Positions 26,179 through 38,293 of a stretch of DNA of 64,000 bases are shown here, piece by piece. The translations under genes were made by a program, and so were the position numbers. This DNA is from Plasmodium malariae (lineage: Eukaryota > Apicomplexa > Aconoidasida > Haemosporida > Plasmodiidae), in the NCBI RefSeq assembly GCF_900090045.1, contig NC_041787.1:124001-188000 (forward strand), in the 5' to 3' direction. Position 1 is the stretch's first letter; each line of letters begins with the position of its first letter. The notes below the pieces were generated by a model that saw nothing but the letters and a program-made list of their open reading frames with translations, did not search any database and was not told the DNA's origin.

Positions 26179-27042
26179 TCAATAAGGATAATATAATTTA
26201 TTGCTTTCAACGTCTCCTTTAATTTTGGATATTATCTTATATTTTATAAAAAAAAGAATTATAAAAACGGGTACAATTAAGTACGGAATACCATAATATA
26301 ACTCCTTAAGAACAAAAAATTTCAAAAAATGATTAACTGGTATTAATGCTCCCGATAATAAAACATATAGAAGTACAAGAAAAACAAAAACGTCTAAAAC
26401 AACAATGCCTTTACGGAATTTTGAAAACTTCTTAAAAAGTAACTTCATATCACTACAACTTGATTCTTCACAATTGGACTTAATATAATTATACATATCT
26501 TTTTTATTCAAATTATCTATTCCTGTAAGATACTCAGTCATTTCTGTTTTAACTATCTCATTTTGATCAATTTCTCTTACATCTTCTCTTTTATGATAAA
26601 CGTCTCGTACTCTCAGTCCTGACGGAAATACTGAACCCGATGATTCTGATTTTCTTCGATTAACCTCCCAAGCATTTTCATGCTCCAAGCCGTATACCCT
26701 TTTATTTGGATTCTAAAATAGTTGTTTAAACATAATTATTACATAAATATTTATTTTCCTATTAATAAAATATTAGTTCTAAGAAGAATATAAATAATAA
26801 TATAAGAATACAAATATTACAAATTCCTATTTTATGTTATATTATCCTACATATTTACTACAGTGGCATGTCCTAAATAAAAGAGTAAACACAAAAACCT
26901 TAAGAATTAAAAGTAAAATTTTTATTTCATTTTTCCTATAACATTTTCTTAATGTCAAACCATTATTGTTGTGTATGACATTACGCTTCTTTCCATTATC
27001 AATATAAGGAATTATTTTTCCTAAATTATTATTTTTCTTCAT
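26179..27042 (-). CDS. Plasmodium exported-type protein, two exons, two C-terminal membrane helices
   Basis: Model on the minus strand: exon 1 is 27042-26851 and exon 2 is 26712-26179, with both splice sites in phase 0 (intron 138 bp, GTAGGA to TTTTAG), giving 241 residues. Exon 1 starts with basic and polar residues and then a hydrophobic signal ('ILLLILKVFVFTLLFRTC'), a recessed signal sequence. Exon 2 opens with 'NPNKRVYGLEHENAWEV', a charged segment where a PEXEL would be expected, but no strict RxLxE is present. The C-terminal half has two hydrophobic helices separated by a short loop ('GIVVLDVFVFLVLLYVLLSG' and 'IPYLIVPVFIILFFI') and a short basic tail. This architecture is shared by fam-l/fam-m-type and other small exported families of human malaria species; I cannot place it in a named family. 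The gene looks intact. Confidence 0.7.
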
Positions 27043-28338
27043 TATTCTTTATTTTTTCTTTTTTTTTTTGTATTAAAATTAAGATATCTTTTTAAAAATG
27101 GATTAAAATTAATTATAAAATATACATATATTCTTTTTTATGTATACTATTAATGATTTTTCTACTATAATAATTTTTTGTAAATTCGAAAAAAATAAAA
27201 TATTTAAAATATATATTTTACAAGTAAAACAAATAAAATATTAAAGTTTAGAAAGAAACTCCAAGTATTCTCAAAAAATGTATTTAATTTATTTTACTTC
27301 TTAAAAACGAAGTTATATAAAAATATATATTTTTGCATGTTTATATAATTAAATTAATGTATTTAATAAATATGAATTATATATAAAAATTACAATTTTT
27401 CAATTAGTAATAATATTTATTATAATAAATTACATAAATATATATTAAACATATAATACAAAAATTATCATTTAAACATAATAAAAAAATGTATATTTTT
27501 AAATTAAAAAAGGAAAAAAAGGAAAACTTAAATTAAGTGCTTTTTTACGATCTTAGAAAAAAATAATATACTGATAAATATAATAATTATTACCTACCAC
27601 TACATTTCTGTTTATTTTTAAATGTTATTATACTATGTATAGATGGAACAAATTTACAAATCATGTATAAGCTAAAAATAAAATTGTATGAAAACATTTA
27701 TGAAAAATATACATAAAAACATATAAAATGAAAAAAAATATATTTAATTAACATATTTGTTTAAATATATATGTATATATATATAGTGTTGACTTCATAA
27801 TAATGAAAGTTATGGAACAAAATATGTTACCCATATATTCTTTACTTATTTTATAAAATAATTTCTTCTTATGTCATTATTATTTCTATATCAAATAGAA
27901 AGAAAACATATTTATAGCATAACAGCTATTCTTACAATAAAAATAAAATATATATTATTTTATAATAATTAGGGAATACTAAGATATTTTTTAAAAAAAT
28001 TAATTATTGCCCCTTAGGAATTATATTTTTGTAAAATATATTTAATAAATAAATAAAAATTAAGGATAATACCAATGAATCTTTTTAGACATCTAATGTT
28101 TATAAAATAAACAATATAAACTTGAATTCTTAAATGAAGGAAATTTATACCATATCTAATAATAAATTCTTATTGCAATTATAATAATTATGATAAAAAA
28201 GACAACAATATATCGTCTTTAGATAAAAAAGTTTATTTTGTATTTAATAATCATATATATGACTTATGGTGCCTTTATTTTTTATTAAATAAACTAAAAT
28301 CTTTTCAAATCAACCAATTTTGTGTATATACAAGCTAT
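27043..28338. other. Intergenic, nothing recognised
   Basis: Upstream region of the minus-strand exported gene, probably containing its promoter. Only A/T-rich sequence is seen. Confidence 0.5.
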
Positions 28339-28653
28339 TTATAATTTTTGATCTAACATATAAGTATTAAAAATAATAAATTTATTTAACATTAGTTCTA
28401 ATATTATTGTATGCACCAGAAAAATCGAAAAGGGAAATGAATTTACATCACAATGTGGTATTTTTTTTAATATCTCAAATATTTTTTTATCCTTTTTTCG
28501 CAATATATAAGTATTGCAAGTATGATATAGTGATGAACGAAATAAAGTAAATAATGAAAAATGAAAAAATAAATTATTAATGCTAATCAGATAAAAGTTC
28601 CTTATATTTTTCCTAACATTTACAACTGCAAATATAAATTTTAATTTTTTCAA
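28339..28653 (-). CDS. Hypothetical ORF, 104 residues
   Basis: An uninterrupted ATG-to-TAA frame of 105 codons on the minus strand. That length is hard to reach by chance at this base composition (I estimate well under one expected in the whole window). The N-terminal 45 residues are basic and hydrophobic, a poor signal-anchor candidate. The middle is charged ('ILRKKDKKIFEILKKIPHCD') and the C-terminal part contains a hydrophobic helix. No family is recognised. It lies between the exported gene and ETRAMP, in a zone typical of fast-evolving secreted proteins, and could be one exon of a spliced gene. Confidence 0.35.
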   Translation of the reverse strand: MKKLKFIFAVVNVRKNIRNFYLISINNLFFHFSLFTLFRSSLYHTCNTYILRKKDKKIFEILKKIPHCDVNSFPFSIFLVHTIILELMLNKFIIFNTYMLDQKL

Positions 28654-30084
28654 AGTAAATAACGTATGAAGCGCATAAATTAACCTTCAGATGATAATAC
28701 AATTAACAGTTGTTTTTACACTATTTAGTCATGCCTTCGAAGTATTTATATTAAATACATACAATATATATATATACAAATTTAGTTGTTCATTAAGGAT
28801 GTTTTAATGAACAGTCTTATATGAGCTTAATATACATACAACCACTTCAATAAAATATAAATGCTTATTTGGACTATTATATTTCTACATTTATATTTTC
28901 ATAAAGTGCAAAGATGTAAAAATCTTAAAAATCAAAGATTTATTTGCATATAAATAACCTATAAAATCCATTTAATAAACGATAATTGTTTCTACTGATA
29001 AAAATATATATATTGCACATATTTCTTAATTATTGTATATATTGTCCCAATACAGATTCTCAAATAAAAGCTAAGTGGCAATTTCATATTTTTGCGTATA
29101 TGGCTTCCTATGTAAAAATTTATTCCTTGAAAATAGGATATATATGCAAAAGTTAATATATATATATGTATGTACATGTATATTATAAACACAGAACACT
29201 TCGACGATTGCTTTGAACATTAATAATTAATGAAATTGCAAATCGCTCATTTAGATTATTTCCAATATATTTCAAAGCTTAGGAATAGTAAATAAAATAC
29301 TTATTCATCCTCAAACTACTAATGGAACGGGTGCGCCATTTATACGAGTGATCCATGGGGAGGGTAAGCAAAAAATGGTGTCGTATAAAGGGAAAGAAAA
29401 TGGTTAGTCAAGAATAAAAGGGCTAAAGATTTAATAAATTGAGGTATATAAGGAAAGATTAAGAAAATAACTAAATAAAAGCATGCATATAAAAACATAT
29501 AGAAAAAATTAAAAACAAAATGTACAAAATTCTTTTCTAAATAAAAAAAAAAATTGAAAAAGCCATATCGTTCCTTCATATTATACTCTCTTGATATATT
29601 CTATTAAAATAAACTTATTTATTAATTATAATAGGGAACGGTATGTCATTTATAATTATTTATACCTATGTAAAATTTTCCATTAAAGTGAATTCACATG
29701 CAAGTTTTTATATTTTATTAAAATAAAATTTTTGAACATATTGTTCTCAAAACGAAAATTTAAATAATACAGAATTTTAAATGTACAACTCCTTATTTAA
29801 ATATGTACATATTATTTTATTCAAGGTTTACCAATGAAATGGTAATAAATATTTCATTTTTGTATTAACTTTTATTATAGAGGAAAGTGCAATGCAGTAA
29901 AATATTAAATATATACATATGCTTCCATGTACATATGTACATACATATATAAAGAGAAAAGGAAAACTTAAGAATGTTCATTAAGTATAATATTTTAAAC
30001 CCAAAAAACAATTATTTCTACCTTCTTTTTAAATGATTTGTTGTTTGCATTCTTAGTTAATTAAAATAAATTCAAGAATGTTTT

Positions 30085-30104
30085 GTTCTGTTCTGTTCTG
30101 TTCT
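30085..30104. repeat. (GTTCT)4 pentanucleotide microsatellite
   Basis: Four perfect GTTCT units followed by a G and a T tract; likely length-polymorphic between isolates. Confidence 0.9.
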
Positions 30105-31594
30105 GTTTTTTTTTATTTTCCCATTTTTAAACGCCTTTCAATGTTACATTGTTATGTATACAAAATTATATACAAAATAATGCTTTTTATATCTGTAAAA
30201 TGAACCTTCGAATTTATTCTTTTTCTTTTTGTCAGAAGCTCATAATTAAGTGAAAATTTTTAACAGATTGTTCCGATGGTGTTTTTTTACTTTTTGAAAT
30301 AAGGAAAAAGTTTTATTTTACAAATTAATGAAATCTTAATAATTATGAAATAACGACCGTTTTAAGGATATTTATAATTAAAGCAGTTCCTTGTATATTT
30401 TATTTGCTTTAAAATAATAATTTCTATTTTTGTATATTTGTAGGTTATAAAAAACTCGACAGGAAAAAATATTTCATAATTGTACATAAAATACTTGTAT
30501 TCTTTCTATATGTTGGTTAAAACTAAAAAGTAAAATAACAGTACATACTAGATATAACAGTCATTTAATTATTTCATATGTCCAATAAAACATTGGTTTT
30601 ATAAATTATCAATTTTTTTGTATATTCAAATATAGCTGTATAATTTCACTTTATGTTGAATTTAAATAATTGGACAAATGTACGTTAACGCATGTTTTAA
30701 AGAGTAATACGCAATGGCAATTGGACTCATTTAATAACTTCTATTTTTTTTTTTTTTTTGAAATCCCCTATAAAATAAATGGAATATTGCTACAATATAT
30801 GTATATATATATATATATATAATAGTTTTGATGTTAATTGTGTTTATAGCATATTACATAAATAAGTTCTCAAATTTGACAATAGCTTTTTTTAATCAGC
30901 AGATTTCATTATTCAAATTCCATGAATAATTTTTAAAATGGAAAGCGCTTATTTAAAAATAACAAAGTTCTGCGCTATCAAAATAAAAAAAAAAATTGTA
31001 CGTAGTTTCAAGAAGCTAATTATTATATAGTTATCACACAATGCTTAATCGTATATCTTTATTGGATATAAATTATTATTTAAAAAGTTATATATCTTTT
31101 TATTTGGAAAAAATGACACCAATACACATATATTCATTTACAGTGCATATTTTTTGAGAATATTTAATAGTTTAAATACAGTTGTTAAATATTTTAAACA
31201 TATTTGATATTTTACGTTTTTTGTTTCAATGTCCATTGTCATAATTATTTTTGTAATTGTACTTTTGATTATATCTCATGAATGGCAAAAATAAAATATG
31301 CATTTAATGTATACAAACGCACATGAGTAAAAGGAATGAGGATATTCTTTTTTTCAGTATTAGTGTTACATTATAATAAAATTTTATTTCATTCATAATG
31401 TGTTTAAGTCATATTTAATGGCAGTACCTCTTAAAATGTAAAAAAATAATAATTAAAAAATTGTTATAATTACTAAATATTTTTTTCTCTTTTTTTTCAT
31501 TATTTGTTTGTTCCTTGGGTTTCTTTTTTTATGTATTTTTTAACTTTCTTATATTTTGTATATTTTTTTCTTTTTTTTATGTAATTTTCCTTAA

Positions 31595-31800
31595 GTATTT
31601 TTTGTTTTTTGTTTTTTTTTTTTTTTTTTTTTTTTTCCTTTTTTTCCATTTTTTTCCTTTTTTTTTCCTTTTTTTCCATTTTTTTCCTTTTTTTTTTTTT
31701 TTTTCCATTTTTTTTCCTTTTTTTTTTTTTCCATTTTTTTCCTTCTTTTTTTTTTGGTTTTTCTTTCCTTTTTTTTGGGGTTTTTCTTTTTTTTTTTGGT
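31595..31800. repeat. Imperfect polypyrimidine minisatellite
   Basis: Long T runs broken at intervals by CC or CCA form an imperfect array of roughly 10-17 bp units, with G appearing toward the 3' end. Every plus-strand frame through it reads as poly-Phe, so those frames are not genes. It lies about 550 bp upstream of the ETRAMP start. Confidence 0.8.
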
Positions 31801-32338
31801 TTTATTCTATATAAACTCTTTTATCTACGGTTTTTTTTCAATCTTCATGCGATTTTACTGCATTTTTTTTCCCGCTTTTCTTTTGTTCATTTTTGATACG
31901 TTATTTTTCCTCTTTTTTCATACGTGTTATTTCTTTTTCCACATAAAACCGATGTTTTTATTAAACTTTTGATTTAAAACTCCAATTAAATGAACGTCTA
32001 CAATGCCGTAAGTGGACTAAATGGGCTGAGTTTTGTTATGTGGTAAAAATTTTAGCATAAAATTTTTTGTAACCCAAAAAAGTGTATTACCATTATGTAA
32101 ATGCATGCATAAATTTTAACAAAGATAAAAGAAAAAAAAAGCAAAAAAGCAAAAAAGCAAAAATGAATTTTATTTAATTGTTATTAAAAATTAAAATTAA
32201 CTTTAAGGTTTTAATTTATAAAGTCGAAAAATAAAAATTTAAAATAAGAAAATATAAATTAATACAATAAAGCATGTTCCCACACGGTAATTATCTGTTG
32301 GTTTTTGTATAAATACATAATTATTTACCCACATAAGC

Positions 32339-32668
32339 ATGATGAAAGTTTCAAAAAGATTAAGTTTTTTCATTTTAATTTTATCCATAATTGTGATATT
32401 ACCTTATACCCTTGTTTATGCTAACATACCAGTTGAACTTTTGGATTATGAAACATTTAAAAAACATGAGATCATTAAAGCAAAAGGAAGAAAGGATGAA
32501 CTAGTTTTATTGTCTCTTGTATGTGTAAGTATTTTATCGGCTCTATGTACACTATGGGGAATTAGATTACACCATCTTCATGATATTAATAAAAAGAAGA
32601 CCCGTAGAGGAGGTATAAAATCAATGGGGAAATCAAAATTGTCTTTTGAAAGTGAAGATTCTGGATAA
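32339..32668 (+). CDS. Early transcribed membrane protein (ETRAMP)
   Basis: ETRAMPs are small, abundant proteins of the parasitophorous vacuole membrane, made early after invasion. This is a single-exon, 109-residue protein with the family layout: a signal peptide (about residues 1-28, 'FFILILSIIVILPYTLVYA'), a short charged lumenal segment of about 25 residues ('LLDYETFKKHEIIKAKGRKD'), one transmembrane helix (about 54-75) and a basic then acidic cytosolic tail ('INKKKTRRGG', ending 'SFESEDSG'). Two adjacent ATGs (32339 and 32342) could serve as start. Length and single-exon structure match the family. It sits at the subtelomere/core boundary, a usual place for these genes. A long pyrimidine tract lies upstream. 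Family call secure; the individual ETRAMP is not identified. Confidence 0.88.
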   Translation: MMKVSKRLSFFILILSIIVILPYTLVYANIPVELLDYETFKKHEIIKAKGRKDELVLLSLVCVSILSALCTLWGIRLHHLHDINKKKTRRGGIKSMGKSKLSFESEDSG

Positions 32669-33840
32669 CCCTTGATAGAATGAATCTAATTTTTATCTTA
32701 ACCAGTAACAATCCTTTTTTTGTTTGTAGTGTTTTTAATTAAACAATCCATTCATTTTAAGAGTTTTAAACATATTCTAGTGTTATTTTTATTTTACACA
32801 TACACATATGTATATATATACGCGTACTTTTTTTTTTTTTTTTTAATTTTTATTATTTCATAGTACCTTAAACTTTTTTAGAATTTTATTAATAGTTTCC
32901 TTTTTTTTATTTTTTATTTGTTTTACTTTTATATGTTAAACACATTTTCAAATCTCAAAAAGAGACAATATATCTAAAAATTTCCAATTAGCTATAAGCG
33001 TTATTAATTTACAGTTCATATTAATTTTCGTATTTTTTTAATCGTATACATTTTCTAGTTTATATAACAGATATATTACTAGATGTTTTTAAAGATATAT
33101 TTGTAGTGCGATATAACGAGTTGATTTAATTTAACCATGTAATTATATATATACATATACATTTATTAATTTATGTATGTATTAATAATTATAGCACGAG
33201 TTTAACAAAGCTGAACGTTAACAAAATTTATCATATAATTTTTAAATGAAATATCAAAGTAATATAATATGTAAAGGATTAATCGTAAAATGCGATAACT
33301 AGAAACAGTATCAAAACACTTTTTAGAATTAAAGTAAAAACAATTACTTTTTCAATTCATTAACTTACCGTAATTTATGTTGAAAAATAGATACACATAA
33401 TGATAATTTAAAATGGGAAAATGTTCCAAATGCTAATAATTTTTTTTTCTTTTTTTTTGGAAAAGGGTATGGAAAAATTTTTATCCTACATTCTCGAAGC
33501 ATAAAAGTGTATTTAGAAAAAAATAGAAATAAGGATAAACAATTATTTTCCTACATTTTAAAAAAGTTAATATAGTTTCATGTAATTGCGGAAAAGGATT
33601 TAAAACTTTTTTTCCATTCATAATAACATCCCCTTTTAATAAAAATATAACATATTTACTTTTCGAAATATATTTTATAATCTAGACAAATAAATAGAAT
33701 GATATCAAATGCAACATAACGGTTAAAAGAAATATAGGAAAAAAAAAAAAAAAAAAATACTTTTGATTTAAAATATTATGCATTATTAATATCTTTAAAT
33801 TTTGGTCCAATAAAGTGATGAAATTTGAATTACATTTTAG
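32669..33840. other. Intergenic
   Basis: Downstream of ETRAMP; A/T-rich. A missing first exon for the exons at 33841-34134 may lie here: 33247 and 33466 have ATGs near possible donors, but none is decisive. Confidence 0.4.
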
Positions 33841-34134
33841 GATACACACAAAATTCGTACGAACGTTATAAGTCTATAAACATTGGCTTTAAGTTTACGA
33901 AAAACATATAAAATTCTACATAATATTATATTATTTAATGTTGATATAAAATTATAAATCTATTACAATCCTTGTTTAACCTTTTGCAGAACTGCAAAAA
34001 TATAATAGTGCAGTAAATAATACAGAAAAAAAAGGAAATTTCTTTAATTTTTTTAAACGCTCACAATTAATTTTAGTATCCCCTATCAACTATTCAGATG
34101 ATGCATTCGTCAGAAAAATATACATATGTAAAAA
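33841..34134 (+). CDS. Two internal exons of an unannotated plus-strand gene (partial)
   Basis: Exon 33841-33864 follows an ATTTTAG acceptor and leaves one base of a codon. Exon 33990-34134 follows CCTTTTGCAG, resumes in that phase, stays open for 47 codons and ends at a perfect GTAAGT donor. The joined translation has balanced residues, not A/T-biased ones: 'YTQNSYEQLQKYNSAVNNTE' then 'LILVSPINYSDDAFVRKIYI'. I could not find the first exon or a phase-matched downstream exon. A coding-like segment at 34387-34460 exists but reads better on the minus strand ('IWPSGQWSSGVTI' before a stop). The gene would lie between ETRAMP and an exported protein. Family unknown; it could also be a relic. Confidence 0.35.
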
Positions 34135-34885
34135 GTAAGTTTTATTTATTCAGATAACACTTTCTATTAAATTACAGAATTAGGTAATCTACGCGTATGC
34201 ATATATATATATGCATATATATTCTACTAACACCTTGGTTATATTATACTTTTTTAACCTTTTCCTATTTAAACTTTTCCGTCATGGAATATTTGATAAA
34301 TCTATAAATGAAACGAGGACATTTAATGATTATATTATTATTTAATATTTCTATTTATATAATATATTTTGTAAAAACCGATTAAATGGTTACACCTGAT
34401 GACCATTGTCCCGAAGGCCATATTTTGTCTAATATCTCAACTTTTTTATAAAAGTACCTTTGGTAAAATTAGGAAGAAGAGTTAATTATTTTATTCTTTT
34501 GTTTTTCAAATATCTTGTATCTTTCTTATTATTGTATATCCTTATTCATATTTATTGTACTTTAAATTTTGTGTTTAATACACACATTTTCCTTTTTCTA
34601 CTATATTTCAACTTTCTTTTGTAAAAATTTGGAAATTATTACACTAAGATTCATTTTTTTTTTTTTTTTTTTCATTATTATATTTTCTTTGTTACTTTGA
34701 GATTAATTTCTTTTTCCCCTACCATAAAAAAAAATAATAATAAAATAATTTGGCTTCTTTTCTTTCTGCATTCGTCCATTATCCTATCTCCAAATAAATA
34801 AAACTTATTTCGTTTATAGTTTATTTTTTTTTTCTGAAAATTAAGTTTTGCATAATTTTCTTGCTTCATAAAGATAGAATATTTC

Positions 34886-36062
34886 TTATTGAACTTCATC
34901 AGTCATTATATTTTGTACCCATGTTTCAGAAGCTGTATCTGTTTCTGAATCCGTTGATTTATTACTTTCACTGGCATGCCATACATCTGAACACGATGTA
35001 TCCGAGTTACTATCTTCATCTACTTCTTCAAAATATTCATTAAATGAATATACATCCAGATTACTGTTAGACACTAATGATGGTGTATATATATTTTCAT
35101 TAGCACTATCTGAAATGGAGGTAGTTTCATCATATTTTGCGGGCTCTTTTTTTTCACTAGGATCATTGACTTTTCTTTCTGATTGTTCCGTTTCAGAATC
35201 ATTAGATATTAAGTTCGTTGCATGTTTTTCTTCCATTTTTAACTTATATCTAGTTGTGTATGTATGCATAGGTAACCTTTTTTCAAATCTTTTATTTCTT
35301 AATTCCTTACATTCATTTGATGAACTTGCACTTCTATAGCTCCTATTTGTTCTATTTACCGTACCTTCATCTTCTTGAAATTCTTTTTTTCCTTTTCTTG
35401 CTTTACTTGTCTTTTGAATTATTTTTTGACGTTTTCCTTTAGTTGTTTCTATATAATTCGCTGTCGTTTCTGTAGAGCTCTTAGTTGTTTCCTTTTGTGA
35501 ATAATCCCCTTTATGTTTTTCATGATATGAACATAATCTACCTATAGATTTGCAACACTGTCGAGTGTTTCTTTCTTCATTCGTTACTTGTTTATTATCA
35601 CTTGATCCCTTTCTTGATACCTCTTCAATGCCAAATGTAGAAGGGTCAATAATATTTAAATAATTATCTGAAAATAATACACAATTTGATTTAATGAAAG
35701 AGTTAAGATATTCATCATTTTCCTCAACTTCTACGTATTAAAAAAAAATAAAATAAAATGTATAACATAATTTATATTGCTAAGAAGTATTTATTAATTT
35801 ATTTATTTACTGTTATATATTATTTTCAACATTTAATATTTTTACACTTTTTTTTTTTTTTTTTTTTTTTCTTTTTACGTATTTCTTCGCTAAGCATTTT
35901 TCTTTTATATCGTCCTTCAACATTTTTTAATATAGTCCATAATGTAGTAACTGATATATATTCTGTTTTCTCTATATAGATTAAATTGACTAATAAAATA
36001 TACATTAAATAACTAGAAAAAATCACGGATATGGTTACACGCATTAACGTATTAATTTTCAT
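34886..36062 (-). CDS. Exported-type protein with signal sequence and PEXEL-like KxLxE motif
   Basis: Model on the minus strand: exon 1 is 36062-35879 and exon 2 is 35730-34886, joined in phase 1 across a 148-bp intron (GTAAAAAG to ACGTAG), giving 342 residues. The start chosen is the first ATG of the open frame; the frame continues upstream without another ATG. Residues 8-30 are hydrophobic (a signal sequence), and residues 52-60 read 'YKRKMLSEE', where K-M-L-S-E matches the relaxed PEXEL pattern [K/R]xLxE. The intron falls just after this motif, the usual arrangement in exported Plasmodium proteins. Exon 2 is hydrophilic and Ser/Thr/Lys/Glu-rich: a Cys pair region ('CCKSIGRLC'), a Thr/Lys-rich middle and a strongly acidic C-terminus ('EEVDEDSNSDTSCSDVW'). 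No known domain. Divergently transcribed from the GPN1 gene. Export is inferred from architecture only. Confidence 0.65.
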
Positions 36063-38293
36063 TTTTAAACTGAACAATAAATAAAATGGAAAAAAACAAA
36101 AAAAAGTTAAAATTACTGTTACATTAATTATATTATTGTATCTGTAAATCCTTAAATCAATAATTAATATAATAACTCCTAAATTGCATATTATGTATGC
36201 ACCCTTTGTAGTTTTATTGCTCTGTTTTTTCTTTGAGCATTTGACATTTCTATCTTTAGGAATATATAAAACTATTTCATTGATTTTAATACTCAAAAAA
36301 AATAAAACTTAAAATTTAGCAGTAAAAATAGATTATAAATTATCGAAGTATTTCATGAACCAATCATTTGTTCTATTTATAGTTATTGAGTTATAAGCCT
36401 AAGAATGATGAATCTGGAGTATTTGTCTTCATATATTTTTTTAGTTTCACTAAAATGTTTAATGAAACAATTTATGCATGCATATTAATATAAATTACAA
36501 AAAAATTATATGCATCTTTAGCATTATTTATTCTTAATATGCACTATCTTTTTTCGTATTTCTTGAAGTTCGATACACAACTACTTTTTATGTAGCCTTA
36601 TACATTCCTATTTATATCAAATACAAAGTTAATATACATTTGAAAGTATCGAATCCGTTCCAGCGTAATACCAAAAAAAAAAAAAAAATTATATAAAATT
36701 TAAAACTATTGATTACTATATACACAACACTTAAACAAAAATCAATATATTGAACCATTAAAGACAAACATTGATTAATCTGAATACGCAATTACGTCCA
36801 CTAAGAATTTTTATTATTTTTTTTTTTTCAAATTATTATATTTTTATTAAAAATGATAAAATAATGTTTTTCTTATAAAAAAAACAAAAAAAAGAGGCAT
36901 TCTTCTTACACTTTAGAGTAAATAAAGAAGGTTAATATAATTTACAAAAAAAAAAATTTATTTTTAGTGTGTGGATCTCAAAAGACTAGTTTATATTATA
37001 CAATAATATATGTGGTTTTTTTCCTATATGAACATAGTGAAAATTTCGTACATTTTTTTTACATGATAAGAACTAAATATAAAAGATTTAGTACAAAATC
37101 CTTGAAAATAAAAAAAAAAATTTAGTAAGGTACAAAAATTTTATAATTGTATACAAATAAACTGCTAAGGTATTGAATCATTTCCGTCTTTTCAATGTTT
37201 TATTATTGCTTATTTTTTCACAATTCTCGTATATATTATTTATCTTATGTAAAACAACGAAACTAAGCCAGATTTATTCACTTATTTTATTTATATTTAC
37301 AACCTCGAACCCAAAGCTACACAAAATGTGTAATTATTAAAATTAATTATAAAAGAACATATACCCTTTTTTTTTTTGTTAAACTTACCAAAGAAAAAAA
37401 ATCTTAAAGCACGTTTATTTTATGTAAACATTCACAAAAAAAAAAGAAATAAAAAAATTTATGCATAATTAAGATGTAAATAACAGGGCAAAAAAACCGT
37501 TTCCATAAATTATAAAAAAATATAATAATTATCTTTTTTAATATTCTTATTTTGTAGTCATTCGTTCAAATTATGAATTAACTTGTTCTTCCTAACTATT
37601 GATCATATAACAAAAAAATAATTATATGAAAATTAATCTTCACATTCTTTCTCGCTATTTCTCAAATGATAAAAAAATAAAGCTGTGGAATATACAAGCA
37701 CATTTATTTATTCTTTGTACAAGTTGATATATATTATCATATTAATCTAAAATATATTTTACAAGTGCGAAGGAAAGATCTACAATGAATTTATAAAACA
37801 AAATATAGTGACTATTGTGTAAAATACGAAAAAATATTTATTTTTTTTTTATGCTATTCTTTAATATAATGTAAGAAACATTTCAATTTCATCTTCTCAT
37901 ATTTTATTATTAATTTTTTCCCCTGCAGAATAATCATAAAAATGCCATAAAAAAATAAAAAAATTTGCGTTAAAATATAAAATAAGCGCCATTTAATTTT
38001 ATTAATAAACAACTTCTCAATAAAGTATGAACCTTTTTTCTTTTCTTTTTTTTTTTTGTTGGAGTAAGCACTTGTTTAATGCTAAAAAAAATCGTATATA
38101 ATTGCTCTTTTTTGTTTTTAGTAACTTCAATTATTTTATTAAATACAAACATAATTATTGAATAATATATGTATTATATACATTTAACATATTTGCTTAA
38201 TGGAAAATATATAAATGTTTTTAATATATTCCCAATTTGCTAAACTCGTGTTGTAAATACAAATACATTTTTGCAAAATTGCAAATTAAAAAA
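36063..38293. other. Divergent intergenic region
   Basis: 2.2 kb between the 5' ends of the exported-type gene and GPN1; presumably holds both promoters. Only poly(A)/poly(T) tracts and A/T-rich DNA are seen, with no coding segment I would support. Confidence 0.5.

Larger units (their letters stand above)
28654..32338. other. Intergenic with repeats and one GC-richer island
   Basis: No gene supported. A patch at about 29320-29440 is clearly richer in G and C than its surroundings (for example GGAACGGGTGCGCC and CCATGGGGAGGG). The minus strand of 29340-29579 is open for 79 codons, mostly F, L and Y. Tandem GTTCT repeats and a long pyrimidine tract are listed separately. Confidence 0.45.

Noticed and set aside
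31515..31972. Three overlapping plus-strand open frames of 70-100 codons
   Set aside because: They are poly-Phe readings of a T-rich minisatellite; no protein-like composition.
35826..36296. Longer N-terminus for the exported-type protein
   Set aside because: The frame begins at TTG with no ATG before 36062, and starting at 36062 gives a normal signal sequence.
38237..38293. Longer GPN1 start upstream of 38294
   Set aside because: That start would be TTG; the first ATG in frame is at 38294 with an A-rich context typical of Plasmodium starts.
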